A stretch of 64,000 nucleotides of DNA from a bacterium (GTDB lineage: Bacteria > Zhuqueibacterota > Zhuqueibacteria > Zhuqueibacterales > Zhuqueibacteraceae). The number at the start of each line of letters is the position of its first letter. Within the stretch, counting starts at the first letter, position 1. Below are positions 34,718 through 42,928 of this stretch, piece after piece. The position numbers and the translations under genes are program-made. Location of the stretch: assembly GCA_023150945.1 (NCBI GenBank), contig JAKLJX010000004.1:62001-126000 (forward strand), read 5' to 3'. The notes under the pieces are model-generated. The model worked only from the letters and a program-made list of their open reading frames with translations, ran no database searches and had not been told where the DNA came from.

Positions 34718-36577
34718 ATGCCTACAATTCCTCCGCACATCATAGATGAAGTTCGCCTCGCGACGGATGTCGTGGATCTGATATCCGAATACGTTTCGCT
34801 CAAAAAATCCGGCCGCAATTACTTCGGGCTTTGTCCCTTCCATCCGGAAAAATCCCCGTCTTTCAGCGTCAATCCCGAGAAACAGATTTTTCACTGCTTC
34901 GGCTGCGGTGCCGGCGGCAGCGCGTTCACTTTTATTCAAAAGCTGGAAGGCGTGGGCTTTCCAGAGGCGGTGCGCAAGCTGGCGAAACGCGCCAACATCG
35001 CGATTCCCGAACCGGAGCCAGAGGATCGCGCTGCCAGCCAGGAAAAGGAGGCGCTGTATTTTGTCAATGCGCTGGCGGCGGAGTTTTTCCAATTGATCCT
35101 GGCAAGCAGCAAGGGCGCGGCCGGGCGCGAATATATGCAGCAGCGTGGTTTTGACGACGAGGCGTTGCGACTGTTCGGTGTCGGCTTCGCGCCGGATGAC
35201 TGGGAAGAGCTGCACAAGTACGCCCGCCAAAAGTCCGTGAACCCCGAGTTGTTGGTGAAGGCGGGGCTGCTCAATCCGCGCGAGAAGGAAGGCAAGGTTG
35301 CAGGTTACTATGACCGCTTTCGCAACCGCGTCATGTTTCCGATCCACAACCTCTCCGACCGGGTGGTGGCATTCGGCGGCCGGCGCATCCCGCCCGAGCG
35401 CGAGGACTCTCCCAAATACATGAATTCACCCGAGACCGCGGTTTATCACAAGGGCCAGATTCTCTACGGTTTTCCGCTGGCGAAAGAGCATCTGCGCGCC
35501 GCTGATTGTCTGATCGTGGTCGAAGGCTATCTTGATGTCATGCGCATGCACTTGTGCGGCTTCAAGAACACGGTGGCGACTTCCGGAACCGCGCTGACCG
35601 AACACCAGGCGCGATTGATTCTGCGCTACACGCGCAACGTCATTCTGCTGTTTGACAGTGATGCTGCCGGCTCGGCCGCTACTCTGCGCGGCGCTGACAT
35701 CCTGGTGGAAAACGGCTTGCAAGTGAGAGTGGCGACGGTGAGCGCGGGTGATGATCCTGACAGTTTTCTCCGCCGGCAGCCGGCCGCAGCGATGCGGGAG
35801 ATCCTGACGAACGCGCCGGATTTGCTGGAATTCAAGGCGCGCAACCCCGGCCAAGTGACCGCGGAGGCTGCGCCGGCCACGCGCGAAGAGCAACTACGCT
35901 CGATCGTCGCTACGTTGGCGCGCATGAACGACGCGCTGCAGCGCCAGGTGATGGTGCATCGCATGGCGGAAAAGCTGCAGGTGAGCGAGGCGGCACTATG
36001 GGAGGAGGTGGGGCGTCTGCGCCGTTCGCAATCACGCCTGGCGCGCGGCGGTGCGGCGGCACAGCCCAATCCCCAAGCCGTGCTCGGCGGCCAGCGCCCG
36101 TTTGCCGAGCGCAGCCGCGCCGTGGAGATGGAGCTGCTGCGCATCATGATTCTGCACTGGAACGCCATTCAATTCATCTTCAGCTTCATGCGGGTGGAGG
36201 ATTTTCACGATCCGGAAGCGCGCGCAATGGCGCAGGTCTTCTACGCCTTGTTGGACCGCCCCGTGCCGCTCGAGCCGGAAATGCTGCTGCACAGCTTCAA
36301 CGAGCCGCGACAGGCGGAGTTCATTTCCCAAGTCATCAACGAAGTGGCCGAACGCATTCACAAGGAAGCGATTGAAATCGATTATCGCCGCTGGAGCGCG
36401 GACTGCATGGCCCGGCTGCAACGCTTCATGATCGAAGACCAGCGCCAGGCGCTGCTGGAGCAAATCAAACTCGGCGACCGCAGCGGCCGGGATGTGACGG
36501 AATTGATGCAGCAATTGAACGAGTACGATGAACAACTCCGGAGGATCAAGCCTGAGAATTTTCTCATGGCCGCCTGA
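34718..36577 (+). CDS. dnaG: DNA primase
   Basis: Makes RNA primers at replication forks. The 619-residue product has the usual three parts: an N-terminal CHC2 zinc finger (CPFHPEKSPSFSV ... FHCFGCGAGG, about residues 40-67), the RNA-polymerase core with TOPRIM (VVEGYLDVMRMH near 268, LLFDSDAAGSAA near 310), and a helical C-terminal domain that should bind DnaB. The length is normal. The ATG at 34718 has only a weak ribosome site. Sigma-70 (rpoD), a common neighbour of dnaG, is not beside it; a NYN-domain gene follows. Confidence 0.96.
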   Translation: MPTIPPHIIDEVRLATDVVDLISEYVSLKKSGRNYFGLCPFHPEKSPSFSVNPEKQIFHCFGCGAGGSAFTFIQKLEGVGFPEAVRKLAKRANIAIPEPEPEDRAASQEKEALYFVNALAAEFFQLILASSKGAAGREYMQQRGFDDEALRLFGVGFAPDDWEELHKYARQKSVNPELLVKAGLLNPREKEGKVAGYYDRFRNRVMFPIHNLSDRVVAFGGRRIPPEREDSPKYMNSPETAVYHKGQILYGFPLAKEHLRAADCLIVVEGYLDVMRMHLCGFKNTVATSGTALTEHQARLILRYTRNVILLFDSDAAGSAATLRGADILVENGLQVRVATVSAGDDPDSFLRRQPAAAMREILTNAPDLLEFKARNPGQVTAEAAPATREEQLRSIVATLARMNDALQRQVMVHRMAEKLQVSEAALWEEVGRLRRSQSRLARGGAAAQPNPQAVLGGQRPFAERSRAVEMELLRIMILHWNAIQFIFSFMRVEDFHDPEARAMAQVFYALLDRPVPLEPEMLLHSFNEPRQAEFISQVINEVAERIHKEAIEIDYRRWSADCMARLQRFMIEDQRQALLEQIKLGDRSGRDVTELMQQLNEYDEQLRRIKPENFLMAA

Positions 36578-36652
36578 AACCCGTGCGTGTAATGAGACCA
36601 CCTCTACGAGAGCACGACAGATTAACTAGACGAAAAGACAACCGAGGAAATC

Positions 36653-37693
36653 ATGATGGAACATCAGGAAGCTGGTTACGAAGGCCGACGGGTGGTTGCA
36701 GACCATGGGGTAACCGAATTTGTGCGCGGCGCAGCGCGGCCGCATGTGCGCCACAGCCTGCTGCGCTGCATGACCTTCATCGATGGGTCATGGCTTTATC
36801 ACAATCAGGACATGCTCGTCCGGGCGCACGGCGGGCCTTATAAAATCGACTTCAGCAAGATCAACGTCGTGGCGCTGCGCTATCTGCGGCAGTATTACCA
36901 AAACCTGCTGCAAAACGAGCCGCCGCCGCTCGATTTGGTGCGCACCTATTACTACGCCAGCGTGCCTTTCAACGTGCATCCCGAGGATGCACCCAAACTC
37001 GAGGATCAGCGCAAGTTCTACAGCATTCTCAGCGAGTCCCTCGGCTTCAATCTGGTCTTGCATGAAATCGATTTTCGCGGCCATTTCATGGCGATGCAGG
37101 ATCGCATCACGCGCGAAGGCGAGACCAATTTCACCCCCAAGGAACGCACCATCGACATGGCGATGGGCACCGACATGCTTTATTTCTCCGCCATCAATGC
37201 CTTTGATATCGCCATTGCCGTCCTCGGCGATGCCGACTATCAGCCCGCGCTGGAACGCGTGCGGCAATTGGGCAAGCGCATTTTGATCTTGACCATCGGC
37301 GGCTCAGCGGCCTATGACTACATTTTTCCCAAGCCCACGCAACGCTTCAGCGATTTCCCCGTGCTGCGGTTTCAAGATTATCTCGAGGAACTGCGGCTCA
37401 TTCCCAAAAACGAACGCGAGAAGCCGGTATACAAATACAACTGCGCCCGCTGCGGCAAGGAATTCGAGTCCACCTACAAAGCGGCGCCGAAACAAAACAT
37501 GTATTGCGACGAGCATCGCATTTGGCGCAACAACAACAATCAGAACAACAATAATGGGGCGGAAGAAAGCGGGCGGGAGGAAGCGGCGGCCAACGGCACT
37601 GCGTCCGCCGAGGTGTTGCGCGAACGGACGACGCAGGGTGAGAGTGCAGCCGGCGACAATGCCCTGCCGGCGGGCGAGCCTTCAGGAAATTAG
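36653..37693 (+). CDS. NYN-domain protein with zinc ribbon-like segment and Asn-rich tail
   Basis: A 346-residue protein; ATG at 36653 or 36656 after GAGGAAATC. The NYN/LabA-like PIN-fold nuclease domain (about 38-225) shows MTFIDGSWLYHN, ERTIDMAMGTDML and AIAVLGDADYQPAL, with the acidic residues expected at the metal site. A CxxC...C motif follows (CARCGKEFESTYKAAPK...MYCDEH, about 265-290), likely zinc binding. The tail is low complexity: NNNNQNNNN, then acidic and Ala-rich. It may be an RNase; the target is unknown. It follows dnaG by 75 bases. Confidence 0.82.
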   Translation: MMEHQEAGYEGRRVVADHGVTEFVRGAARPHVRHSLLRCMTFIDGSWLYHNQDMLVRAHGGPYKIDFSKINVVALRYLRQYYQNLLQNEPPPLDLVRTYYYASVPFNVHPEDAPKLEDQRKFYSILSESLGFNLVLHEIDFRGHFMAMQDRITREGETNFTPKERTIDMAMGTDMLYFSAINAFDIAIAVLGDADYQPALERVRQLGKRILILTIGGSAAYDYIFPKPTQRFSDFPVLRFQDYLEELRLIPKNEREKPVYKYNCARCGKEFESTYKAAPKQNMYCDEHRIWRNNNNQNNNNGAEESGREEAAANGTASAEVLRERTTQGESAAGDNALPAGEPSGN

Positions 37694-37866
37694 TGTTGGT
37701 CCGAAATCACGATTCGCTGACAACAGTGTTCCGGCAACGGCTTGACTGTTGTATCAATAACCTCGGAGATTTCACGGCGTTCGAGGATTCGGCAATCTCG
37801 GCTCAGTCGAGGCTGGAACATTTTTGGATGCACACTCGTTGACGGCAGCCGAGGCGCGGCCAGGCT

Positions 37867-39375
37867 TCAGGTCTTGCGAAAATGCAGGCAGTAATGGTGA
37901 AAGGTGTTGCTCACCCAGGCGTAGCGATAGCCAAAGGGCGCGAGCTTTTGATCGTTCTGGCACCAAAACTGTTCATGGCAGAGCGCCAGGTCGCGGCGCA
38001 AGCCCAGCGCCAAATCCCACGCTAGCGGATACATGAGGCCGCGCTTCTTCACATTTTTGACAATGATGGTGAGATAGCTGCCGGCGCTGAGTTTGGCGGC
38101 GAGGAAGCGGTAGAGCTCGAGCAGCTTGGCGAGAAAGGCGGAGTACTCGTCGAGATTGCCCAGGTCGCGGCTGTCGTCGGAATAGAATTGCAGCAGGCCC
38201 GCGGCCTTGCGCTTCTGTTGTGTTTCCGCGCCCTTCATGCGCAGCATGTCCCAATAAGGCGGGCTGGTGATGATGTAGTCGAAGCGTGCGGGAAGCTCGC
38301 GATAGCTTGCGGATTCCGTGGCATCACCGCAAATCAGCCGCCATTGGGGTGAATCCAACAGGCCGGGAATGGCCGGCAGATATTTCGCAATGCGTTCCTG
38401 CGCGATACGATGAAACTCCGGGTTGAGTTCGATGCCATAGGCTTCCCGTCCCAGGGCCAGGGCGGCAAGCAGCGCGCTGCCGGTGCCGGCCATCGGATCC
38501 AGAACGCGATCGCCCGGCGCGGTGAAGTCTTTCAAAAAGGTTTCAATGAGAGATTCGGGAAACTTGCCGGGATGCAGCAGCACGCCTTTCTCGCGCGGCG
38601 GCGGTTTCACGATCATCCAGGAGGAGCGGGGCGGCGCAAGGGGCAAAGGGCGAGGGGCAACCAACGGGTGACCAGGGGCAACCGAAACCGTGGGCAACGA
38701 GGGCGCAGCGGGCGGATGCTCTTCGCGGCGAAAGTTCAGACAATAGATCACATTTTGCAGCGTTGTCCAGTTTGCCTGAGATGAGGATGGGTCAGGCTCT
38801 TTCTCTTCGCAGCCGATCCTTTCGTCTTTCATGGAAAGCGTCTGGCCAACGGCCTTGCCCAACAGCCAAGCGAGCGGTTGCAGCAGGCCGCCGGCATCTT
38901 GGTTGCGAATGAAGACGGTAAGATAAGAATTGGTTTTGAGATGATTCGCGATCACAGCGAGGCGCGCCTGCCAATGCTGCAAATCGCCCTCGTCGGCAGC
39001 GGCGCTGGTGATGATGCTGCTGAGGTCGATCAAGCAATAGTCCAGCGCCAGCGGGGTGGCAGCCGGGTCGAGATCATCCAGAATGATGGCTGCGCGGCCG
39101 AGCGCGGACACGACCGGTTGCAGGCTCGCGGCGTTTTCTGCCAAGAGGCCGACGCGCGCACGCTGTTCCGGCGCAGTGAATTGTTTGGTGAAGAACGCGA
39201 TGAAGTCCGCGGCCGTGGCCGCAAGACTCTGCCCCCGCGGCATGAGGAACCAGCTCTTTTGAAAAGTGAGCCAGCGCTGGCTGTCCAAGTCATTCAGGCG
39301 GTTGCCTGGATCGACTTCGCGTGAGGTCAGTGAGGAGTGCTTGTTTCGTGCTGGAGGCATGAGTTGGCGGTTCAA
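37867..39375 (-). CDS. DNA methyltransferase with degenerate N-terminal duplicate domain
   Basis: A 502-residue protein. The C-terminal half (about 251-502) is an amino-methyltransferase with motif I LDPMAGTGS (292-300), IELNP, and catalytic motif IV TSPPYW (370-375); an SPPY-type motif favours N4-cytosine. The N-terminal half (about 39-220) aligns along its whole length with the C-terminal half: FTKQFTAPEQRARVGLL against FLKDFTAPGDRVLDPM, SYLTVFIRN against SYLTIIVKN, LLQPLAWLLGKA against LMYPLAWDLALG. In it, motif I has become LLAENAAS and motif IV IDLSSI, so it cannot be catalytic. It is divergent from the nuclease-like gene at 39505. A restriction-modification role is inferred. Confidence 0.85.
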   Translation of the reverse strand: MNRQLMPPARNKHSSLTSREVDPGNRLNDLDSQRWLTFQKSWFLMPRGQSLAATAADFIAFFTKQFTAPEQRARVGLLAENAASLQPVVSALGRAAIILDDLDPAATPLALDYCLIDLSSIITSAAADEGDLQHWQARLAVIANHLKTNSYLTVFIRNQDAGGLLQPLAWLLGKAVGQTLSMKDERIGCEEKEPDPSSSQANWTTLQNVIYCLNFRREEHPPAAPSLPTVSVAPGHPLVAPRPLPLAPPRSSWMIVKPPPREKGVLLHPGKFPESLIETFLKDFTAPGDRVLDPMAGTGSALLAALALGREAYGIELNPEFHRIAQERIAKYLPAIPGLLDSPQWRLICGDATESASYRELPARFDYIITSPPYWDMLRMKGAETQQKRKAAGLLQFYSDDSRDLGNLDEYSAFLAKLLELYRFLAAKLSAGSYLTIIVKNVKKRGLMYPLAWDLALGLRRDLALCHEQFWCQNDQKLAPFGYRYAWVSNTFHHYCLHFRKT

Positions 39376-39504
39376 AGTGAGACAGCGCTTGCTTGGTCCG
39401 GATTGCGCGCGACGTGAGGACTGGCCGCGACGACGGTCCCGGCCATTATACTCACAAAATCAGGCCAAAGCAAGAGCAGGAACCAGAGGCGATGGGGAGG
39501 CACC

Positions 39505-40203
39505 ATGCGTGTGGAGGAAATCATCTGCCTGGCGATTTTGCCTGAAGAGGTGGCTGGCGGAATTGCGTATGCCTGCCGCTCGCTGGACTACACGTTCGAT
39601 CGCATGAACTACGGCGCGGACTTTGGCCGGCGGTTCAACAAAATCGCCACCGGCAAAGCCTGCGAAGCGACGCTGACACGCTTTCTGCGTCAGCACGCCA
39701 TCCCGCATCTCAGCCGTGAAGGCGCGACGCCGCACACCCAGCCGGACCGTTTTGATTTGCGCATTCTGAATGAAGTTGTCGATCTCAAAACGTTTCATGT
39801 GCCGGAGGCCGTGGCGCAGCCGGCGGCGATGCTGAACTGCCTGGCACTGGTGCCTTCCCAGGAGGGGCACGACCAGTGGAGCAAACGCCAGCGCTATCAG
39901 CGTTATGTGTTCGGCTTCAGCAAGGGGCGTCTGCGCGGGCGCATTGCGCTGGCGGCCGGGCGGCGCAAACGGGCAACCTTGACGCCGGAGATGGTGCGCC
40001 TGACCAGTTCGCCCTCGCATTTGTTTCTCGCGGCGGCGCCCACCGTCGCCGAGTGTGAGCAGCGCTTCCGCCGGCTGGCAGCGGGCACGATTTGCCCGCA
40101 ATATCCGCGCGGCACGCGCATCGAAAACCACGGCTGTGAAATTGCGCAATTGACTTCCTTTCAAAATTTCCTCGACAATTTGGAAAAATTTCAGCGGAGA
40201 TGA
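39505..40203 (+). CDS. Putative PD-(D/E)XK-type nuclease, family not recognised
   Basis: A 232-residue protein with a strong GGGGAGG site before ATG 39505. I do not recognise the family. The pattern E54 in a helix (GKACEATLTRFLRQH), then PDRFDLRI with D81/D84, then VDLKTF with D93-x-K95, has the order and spacing of a PD-(D/E)XK nuclease core, and the hydrophobic strands around it fit. The C-terminal half is basic and has no visible domain. It is divergent from the duplicated methyltransferase (129 bases between starts) and overlaps a second SAM methyltransferase gene. A restriction endonuclease is a reasonable guess; a non-nuclease fold is not excluded. Confidence 0.5.
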   Translation: MRVEEIICLAILPEEVAGGIAYACRSLDYTFDRMNYGADFGRRFNKIATGKACEATLTRFLRQHAIPHLSREGATPHTQPDRFDLRILNEVVDLKTFHVPEAVAQPAAMLNCLALVPSQEGHDQWSKRQRYQRYVFGFSKGRLRGRIALAAGRRKRATLTPEMVRLTSSPSHLFLAAAPTVAECEQRFRRLAAGTICPQYPRGTRIENHGCEIAQLTSFQNFLDNLEKFQRR

Positions 40204-40205
40204 CC

Positions 40206-40970
40206 ATGGCGGTGAAAGCGGCACCTGCAGCGTTGCAACAGCAGAAGAATGACGGCACGACGGCAACAACTCGCCAGCCCGCGGCCTCGCGCCGGGTGCC
40301 GGCTCCGCAACGCACGTTGCGCGCGAACCGGCCACTGTCCGTCACCACTGCACAGGACAAGTTTACCGTGCTGGCGCTCGCGCCGCAGCGCAATGAGCGC
40401 GTGCTGGAAGTGGGCTGCGGCGCCGGGCACCGCCTGCCGCTGATTGCGGCTGCCGGTGCGGCCGGGGTGGGCGTGGAAGCCTCTGCCGAGCGGCTGCGTG
40501 CCGCGCACCGCCGTTTCCCCGAGGAAATGCTGCTGCAATGCGATCTTGAACAATCGTTGCCGTTGGCCAGCAGCTACTTCGATGCGATTCTGTGCGTGGT
40601 CGCGGGCGAACATGCCGAGCGCATGCCCGGCCTGTTGCGCGAGATGCACCGCGTGCTGCGACCGGGCGGCCGGATCGTGCTGTCGCTGCACTATCCCGAC
40701 ATCTTCGCGGCGACCACGGGCAGCAAATCGCCCGCGCATCTCGAGATCAATTTCTATGAAGTCGATTTCGAGATGCGCTCCGGTCCGTTTCGCTTTTTTC
40801 CGCAAGATTACGTCACCGCCCTCCACCAGGCCGGCTTCTATGACGTCCGGCAGCATGAGGACGGCAACTTGAACGCAGCCCCGTCTTCGGGCAATCCGTC
40901 GCCGGCGACGCCAGCGGCATTCCCCACGCAAGTGGTGTTGCAAGCCCTGCGTCCCGACCTGCATGCGTGA
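40206..40970 (+). CDS. Class I SAM-dependent methyltransferase
   Basis: About 254 residues from the ATG at 40206, with GGAG six bases upstream; an ATG at 40200 overlaps the preceding stop. Residues 1-45 are Ala/Pro-rich and disordered. The Methyltransf_11 core follows: VLEVGCGAGHRLPLIA (about 65), VGVEASAERL, QCDLEQSLPLASSYFDAILCV and LREMHRVLRPGGRIVLS. It lacks a DPPY/SPPY motif, so it is a small-molecule or protein methylase rather than a DNA one. It is translationally coupled to the nuclease-like gene. The substrate is unknown. Confidence 0.85.
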   Translation: MAVKAAPAALQQQKNDGTTATTRQPAASRRVPAPQRTLRANRPLSVTTAQDKFTVLALAPQRNERVLEVGCGAGHRLPLIAAAGAAGVGVEASAERLRAAHRRFPEEMLLQCDLEQSLPLASSYFDAILCVVAGEHAERMPGLLREMHRVLRPGGRIVLSLHYPDIFAATTGSKSPAHLEINFYEVDFEMRSGPFRFFPQDYVTALHQAGFYDVRQHEDGNLNAAPSSGNPSPATPAAFPTQVVLQALRPDLHA

Positions 40971-40985
40971 CGTTGAAAAAATCGC

Positions 40986-41014
40986 TTGACAAGGCAACTT
41001 AATTTGTCTATCTT
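40986..41014 (+). promoter_or_regulatory. Predicted strong promoter of the protease lipoprotein gene
   Basis: TTGACA (40986-40991), a 17-base spacer and TATCTT (41009-41014). The downstream start is at 41262, leaving a leader of about 240 bases in which I see no gene. Confidence 0.6.
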
Positions 41015-41261
41015 CGCCGCAATTTTATACAGCGCGAAGGCACCGACTTTTCGCCTTTTTCCCTCCGGTTCTTGACGTGGCCATGCTCTCGATGCTCCCA
41101 GCACCCGCAGCCTGCCCGTCCAACGTTGCCGTTATCTCTCAGGCTGTTCCTGCCAGACGGCACGGCAAACTGTGGCTCACTCTGCCTCTGCAGTGAAGCG
41201 ATAAACTGAAATGCGCCCGTGGTCACCCTGTCGTCCCATCACCAAACTGAGGAGTAAGGCT

Positions 41262-42401
41262 ATGTTGAATTCGTGGCGTCGTTCATCTTCGTGGCTGGTA
41301 ATCGTTCTGCTCGCGCTCTCGGCGCTGGTATGGACGGGCTGTACGAGCAATTACGATACGCCTGTTGATCCGCAAACTAGCCAGCAAGCCGTGACGCTGG
41401 GAAAAGACAATCCGCAAATTCAGGCAGTGATGGCCGTGCAAGACCGCCATACGCCGAATTTGATGGCCGTTGCCGGTGTGGTCGGCACCGCTACCGGTTT
41501 GACGGCTGACGGCCGGCCGGCCATTCTAGTGTTCACCAAGACCGACATCATGGCGCCGGCGCTGGCCAAGGGCCGCGTGTCCCCCATCCCCGAAAGCATC
41601 GAGGGCGTGCCGGTCGTGGTCGAAGTGACCGGTGAGTTTCGCGCCATGAAAAGCGGCGGCGGCGGCGTGAGCCACACCGCCAAGCAAACGCCGCCGATCC
41701 AGCTCGGCACCTCCGGCGGCTGGCGCTATGATCTGGCCAACGGCTATTGCTGCGGCGGCACGCTGGGCTCCTTGATTCAAAAAGCCGGCACCCAGTACAT
41801 TCTGAGCAACTATCACGTGTTGTATGCCGACATCGTAAGCGGCGGCAACAATCGCACGGCGCAGCCCGGCGACCCGGTGATTCAGCCCGGCCTGATCGAT
41901 GTCAACTGCAATGCCGCGAACGCGCAGGACGTTGCCACGCTGGTGAATAACGGTGGCAGCCTGCCGAGTGCCAACATCGATGCCGGCATTGCCGCGGTGA
42001 TTCCAGGTATGGTGAGAACCGACGGCGCCATCCTCGAAATTGGCACGCTGTCGGCGAACACGGTTGCCGCTTTCATCAATCAAGCAGTTAAGAAGAGCGG
42101 CCGTACTACCGGCTTGACCAGAAGCACGGTGAGCGGCCTCAATGCCACCGTCAGCGTGGCCTACGACAATGAATGCGCTGGCGGCGCGGCTTTCACCAAG
42201 ACCTTCACCGGTCAAATCGTCATCAAGAACAGGCGCAGCGCGTTCTTGAATTCCGGCGACTCCGGCTCGTTGATGGTCGAAGATGTGACCACCAATCCGC
42301 GGGCCGTGGGCTTGCTGTATGCCGGCAGCTCAACCTCCGCGATTGCCAATCCCATCAACGATGTGCTGAGCCACTATGGCGCGACAATGGTCGGCAATTG
42401 A
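41262..42401 (+). CDS. Trypsin-like (Nal1-like) serine protease lipoprotein
   Basis: A 379-residue lipoprotein: ATG 41262 after GAGGAGTAAGG, signal ending LVWTGC, so Cys at about residue 26 is lipidated. An N-terminal domain (about 40-135, with AGVVGTATGLTADGRPAI and EGVPVVVEVTGEFRAM) precedes a trypsin-fold protease. Catalytic residues are visible: His in LSNYHVL (about 187), Asp in ANIDAGIAAV (about 243) and Ser in NSGDSGSLMV (about 333). The lack of disulfide pairs typical of secreted trypsins fits the Nal1-like group. Substrate is unknown. The next gene is a stand-alone copy of its N-terminal domain. Confidence 0.85.
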   Translation: MLNSWRRSSSWLVIVLLALSALVWTGCTSNYDTPVDPQTSQQAVTLGKDNPQIQAVMAVQDRHTPNLMAVAGVVGTATGLTADGRPAILVFTKTDIMAPALAKGRVSPIPESIEGVPVVVEVTGEFRAMKSGGGGVSHTAKQTPPIQLGTSGGWRYDLANGYCCGGTLGSLIQKAGTQYILSNYHVLYADIVSGGNNRTAQPGDPVIQPGLIDVNCNAANAQDVATLVNNGGSLPSANIDAGIAAVIPGMVRTDGAILEIGTLSANTVAAFINQAVKKSGRTTGLTRSTVSGLNATVSVAYDNECAGGAAFTKTFTGQIVIKNRRSAFLNSGDSGSLMVEDVTTNPRAVGLLYAGSSTSAIANPINDVLSHYGATMVGN

Positions 42402-42437
42402 CGGCGAGCGTTTGCATTCAAATCTGAGATAACGAAT

Positions 42438-42479
42438 GAACGCCTGCTTCCGGTTTTCCCGGAGGCAGGCGTTCTTTTT
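42438..42479 (+). terminator. Rho-independent terminator
   Basis: gaacgcctgcttccgg (42438-42453) and its near complement (42459-42474) make a 16-bp stem with one G-U pair and a 5-base loop, followed by TTTTT. It stands between the protease gene and the small lipoprotein gene, so the two may be transcribed separately or by read-through. Confidence 0.92.
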
Positions 42480-42493
42480 GAGGGAGACGGGAA

Positions 42494-42826
42494 ATGAAGG
42501 CAAGGTTTGCGGCGAGGCAAGGCTTGTCCCTGTTTTTCATGCTGTTGCTCGCAGCGATGGCGTGTCAGAATCAGATCAAAGAAGAGAACCAGGAACCAGG
42601 GAGCGTGCCTGTGCGTGACATCAATCAAGTCATGCAGGATCATACCGCGGAGTGGATGGTGCTGCCGGGCGTGGTCGGCGTTTACATCGGGGCGCAGGAC
42701 GACGGCCGGTTGTGCATTCGCGTGATGGTCGTGGAAAAAACCGACGCGCTCGAGCAAAAGATTCCCCGCAGCGTGGAGGGTCATCCTGTGGAAATCGAGG
42801 AAACCGGCGAAATCCGCCCGATGTAG
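42494..42826 (+). CDS. Small lipoprotein homologous to the protease N-terminal domain
   Basis: A 110-residue lipoprotein (signal ending LAAMAC). The mature part parallels the N-terminal domain of the preceding protease: LPGVVGVYIGAQDDGRLCI against VAGVVGTATGLTADGRPAI, VVEKTD against VFTKTD, and VEGHPVEIEETGEIRPM against IEGVPVVVEVTGEFRAM. It is therefore that domain alone, without the protease. It could be an inhibitor, a chaperone or a binding partner of the enzyme; this is inference. GGGAG precedes the ATG, only 15 bases after a strong terminator. Confidence 0.75.
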   Translation: MKARFAARQGLSLFFMLLLAAMACQNQIKEENQEPGSVPVRDINQVMQDHTAEWMVLPGVVGVYIGAQDDGRLCIRVMVVEKTDALEQKIPRSVEGHPVEIEETGEIRPM

Positions 42827-42928
42827 CAGCCGGCGCTCGAGGCAGGTAACGCCGGCGAGAGAGCGGCGGCCGCCTTTCTTTGCCGGCGGCAAAGCCGATT
42901 TTGCAGTCAGCGCCGCGCAGTCAAAATC

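Noticed and set aside
42879-42895. Small hairpin ctttgcc-ggc-ggcaaag as a terminator
   Set aside because: The stem is only 7 bp with a 3-base loop and no T-run; it may be chance in GC-rich sequence.
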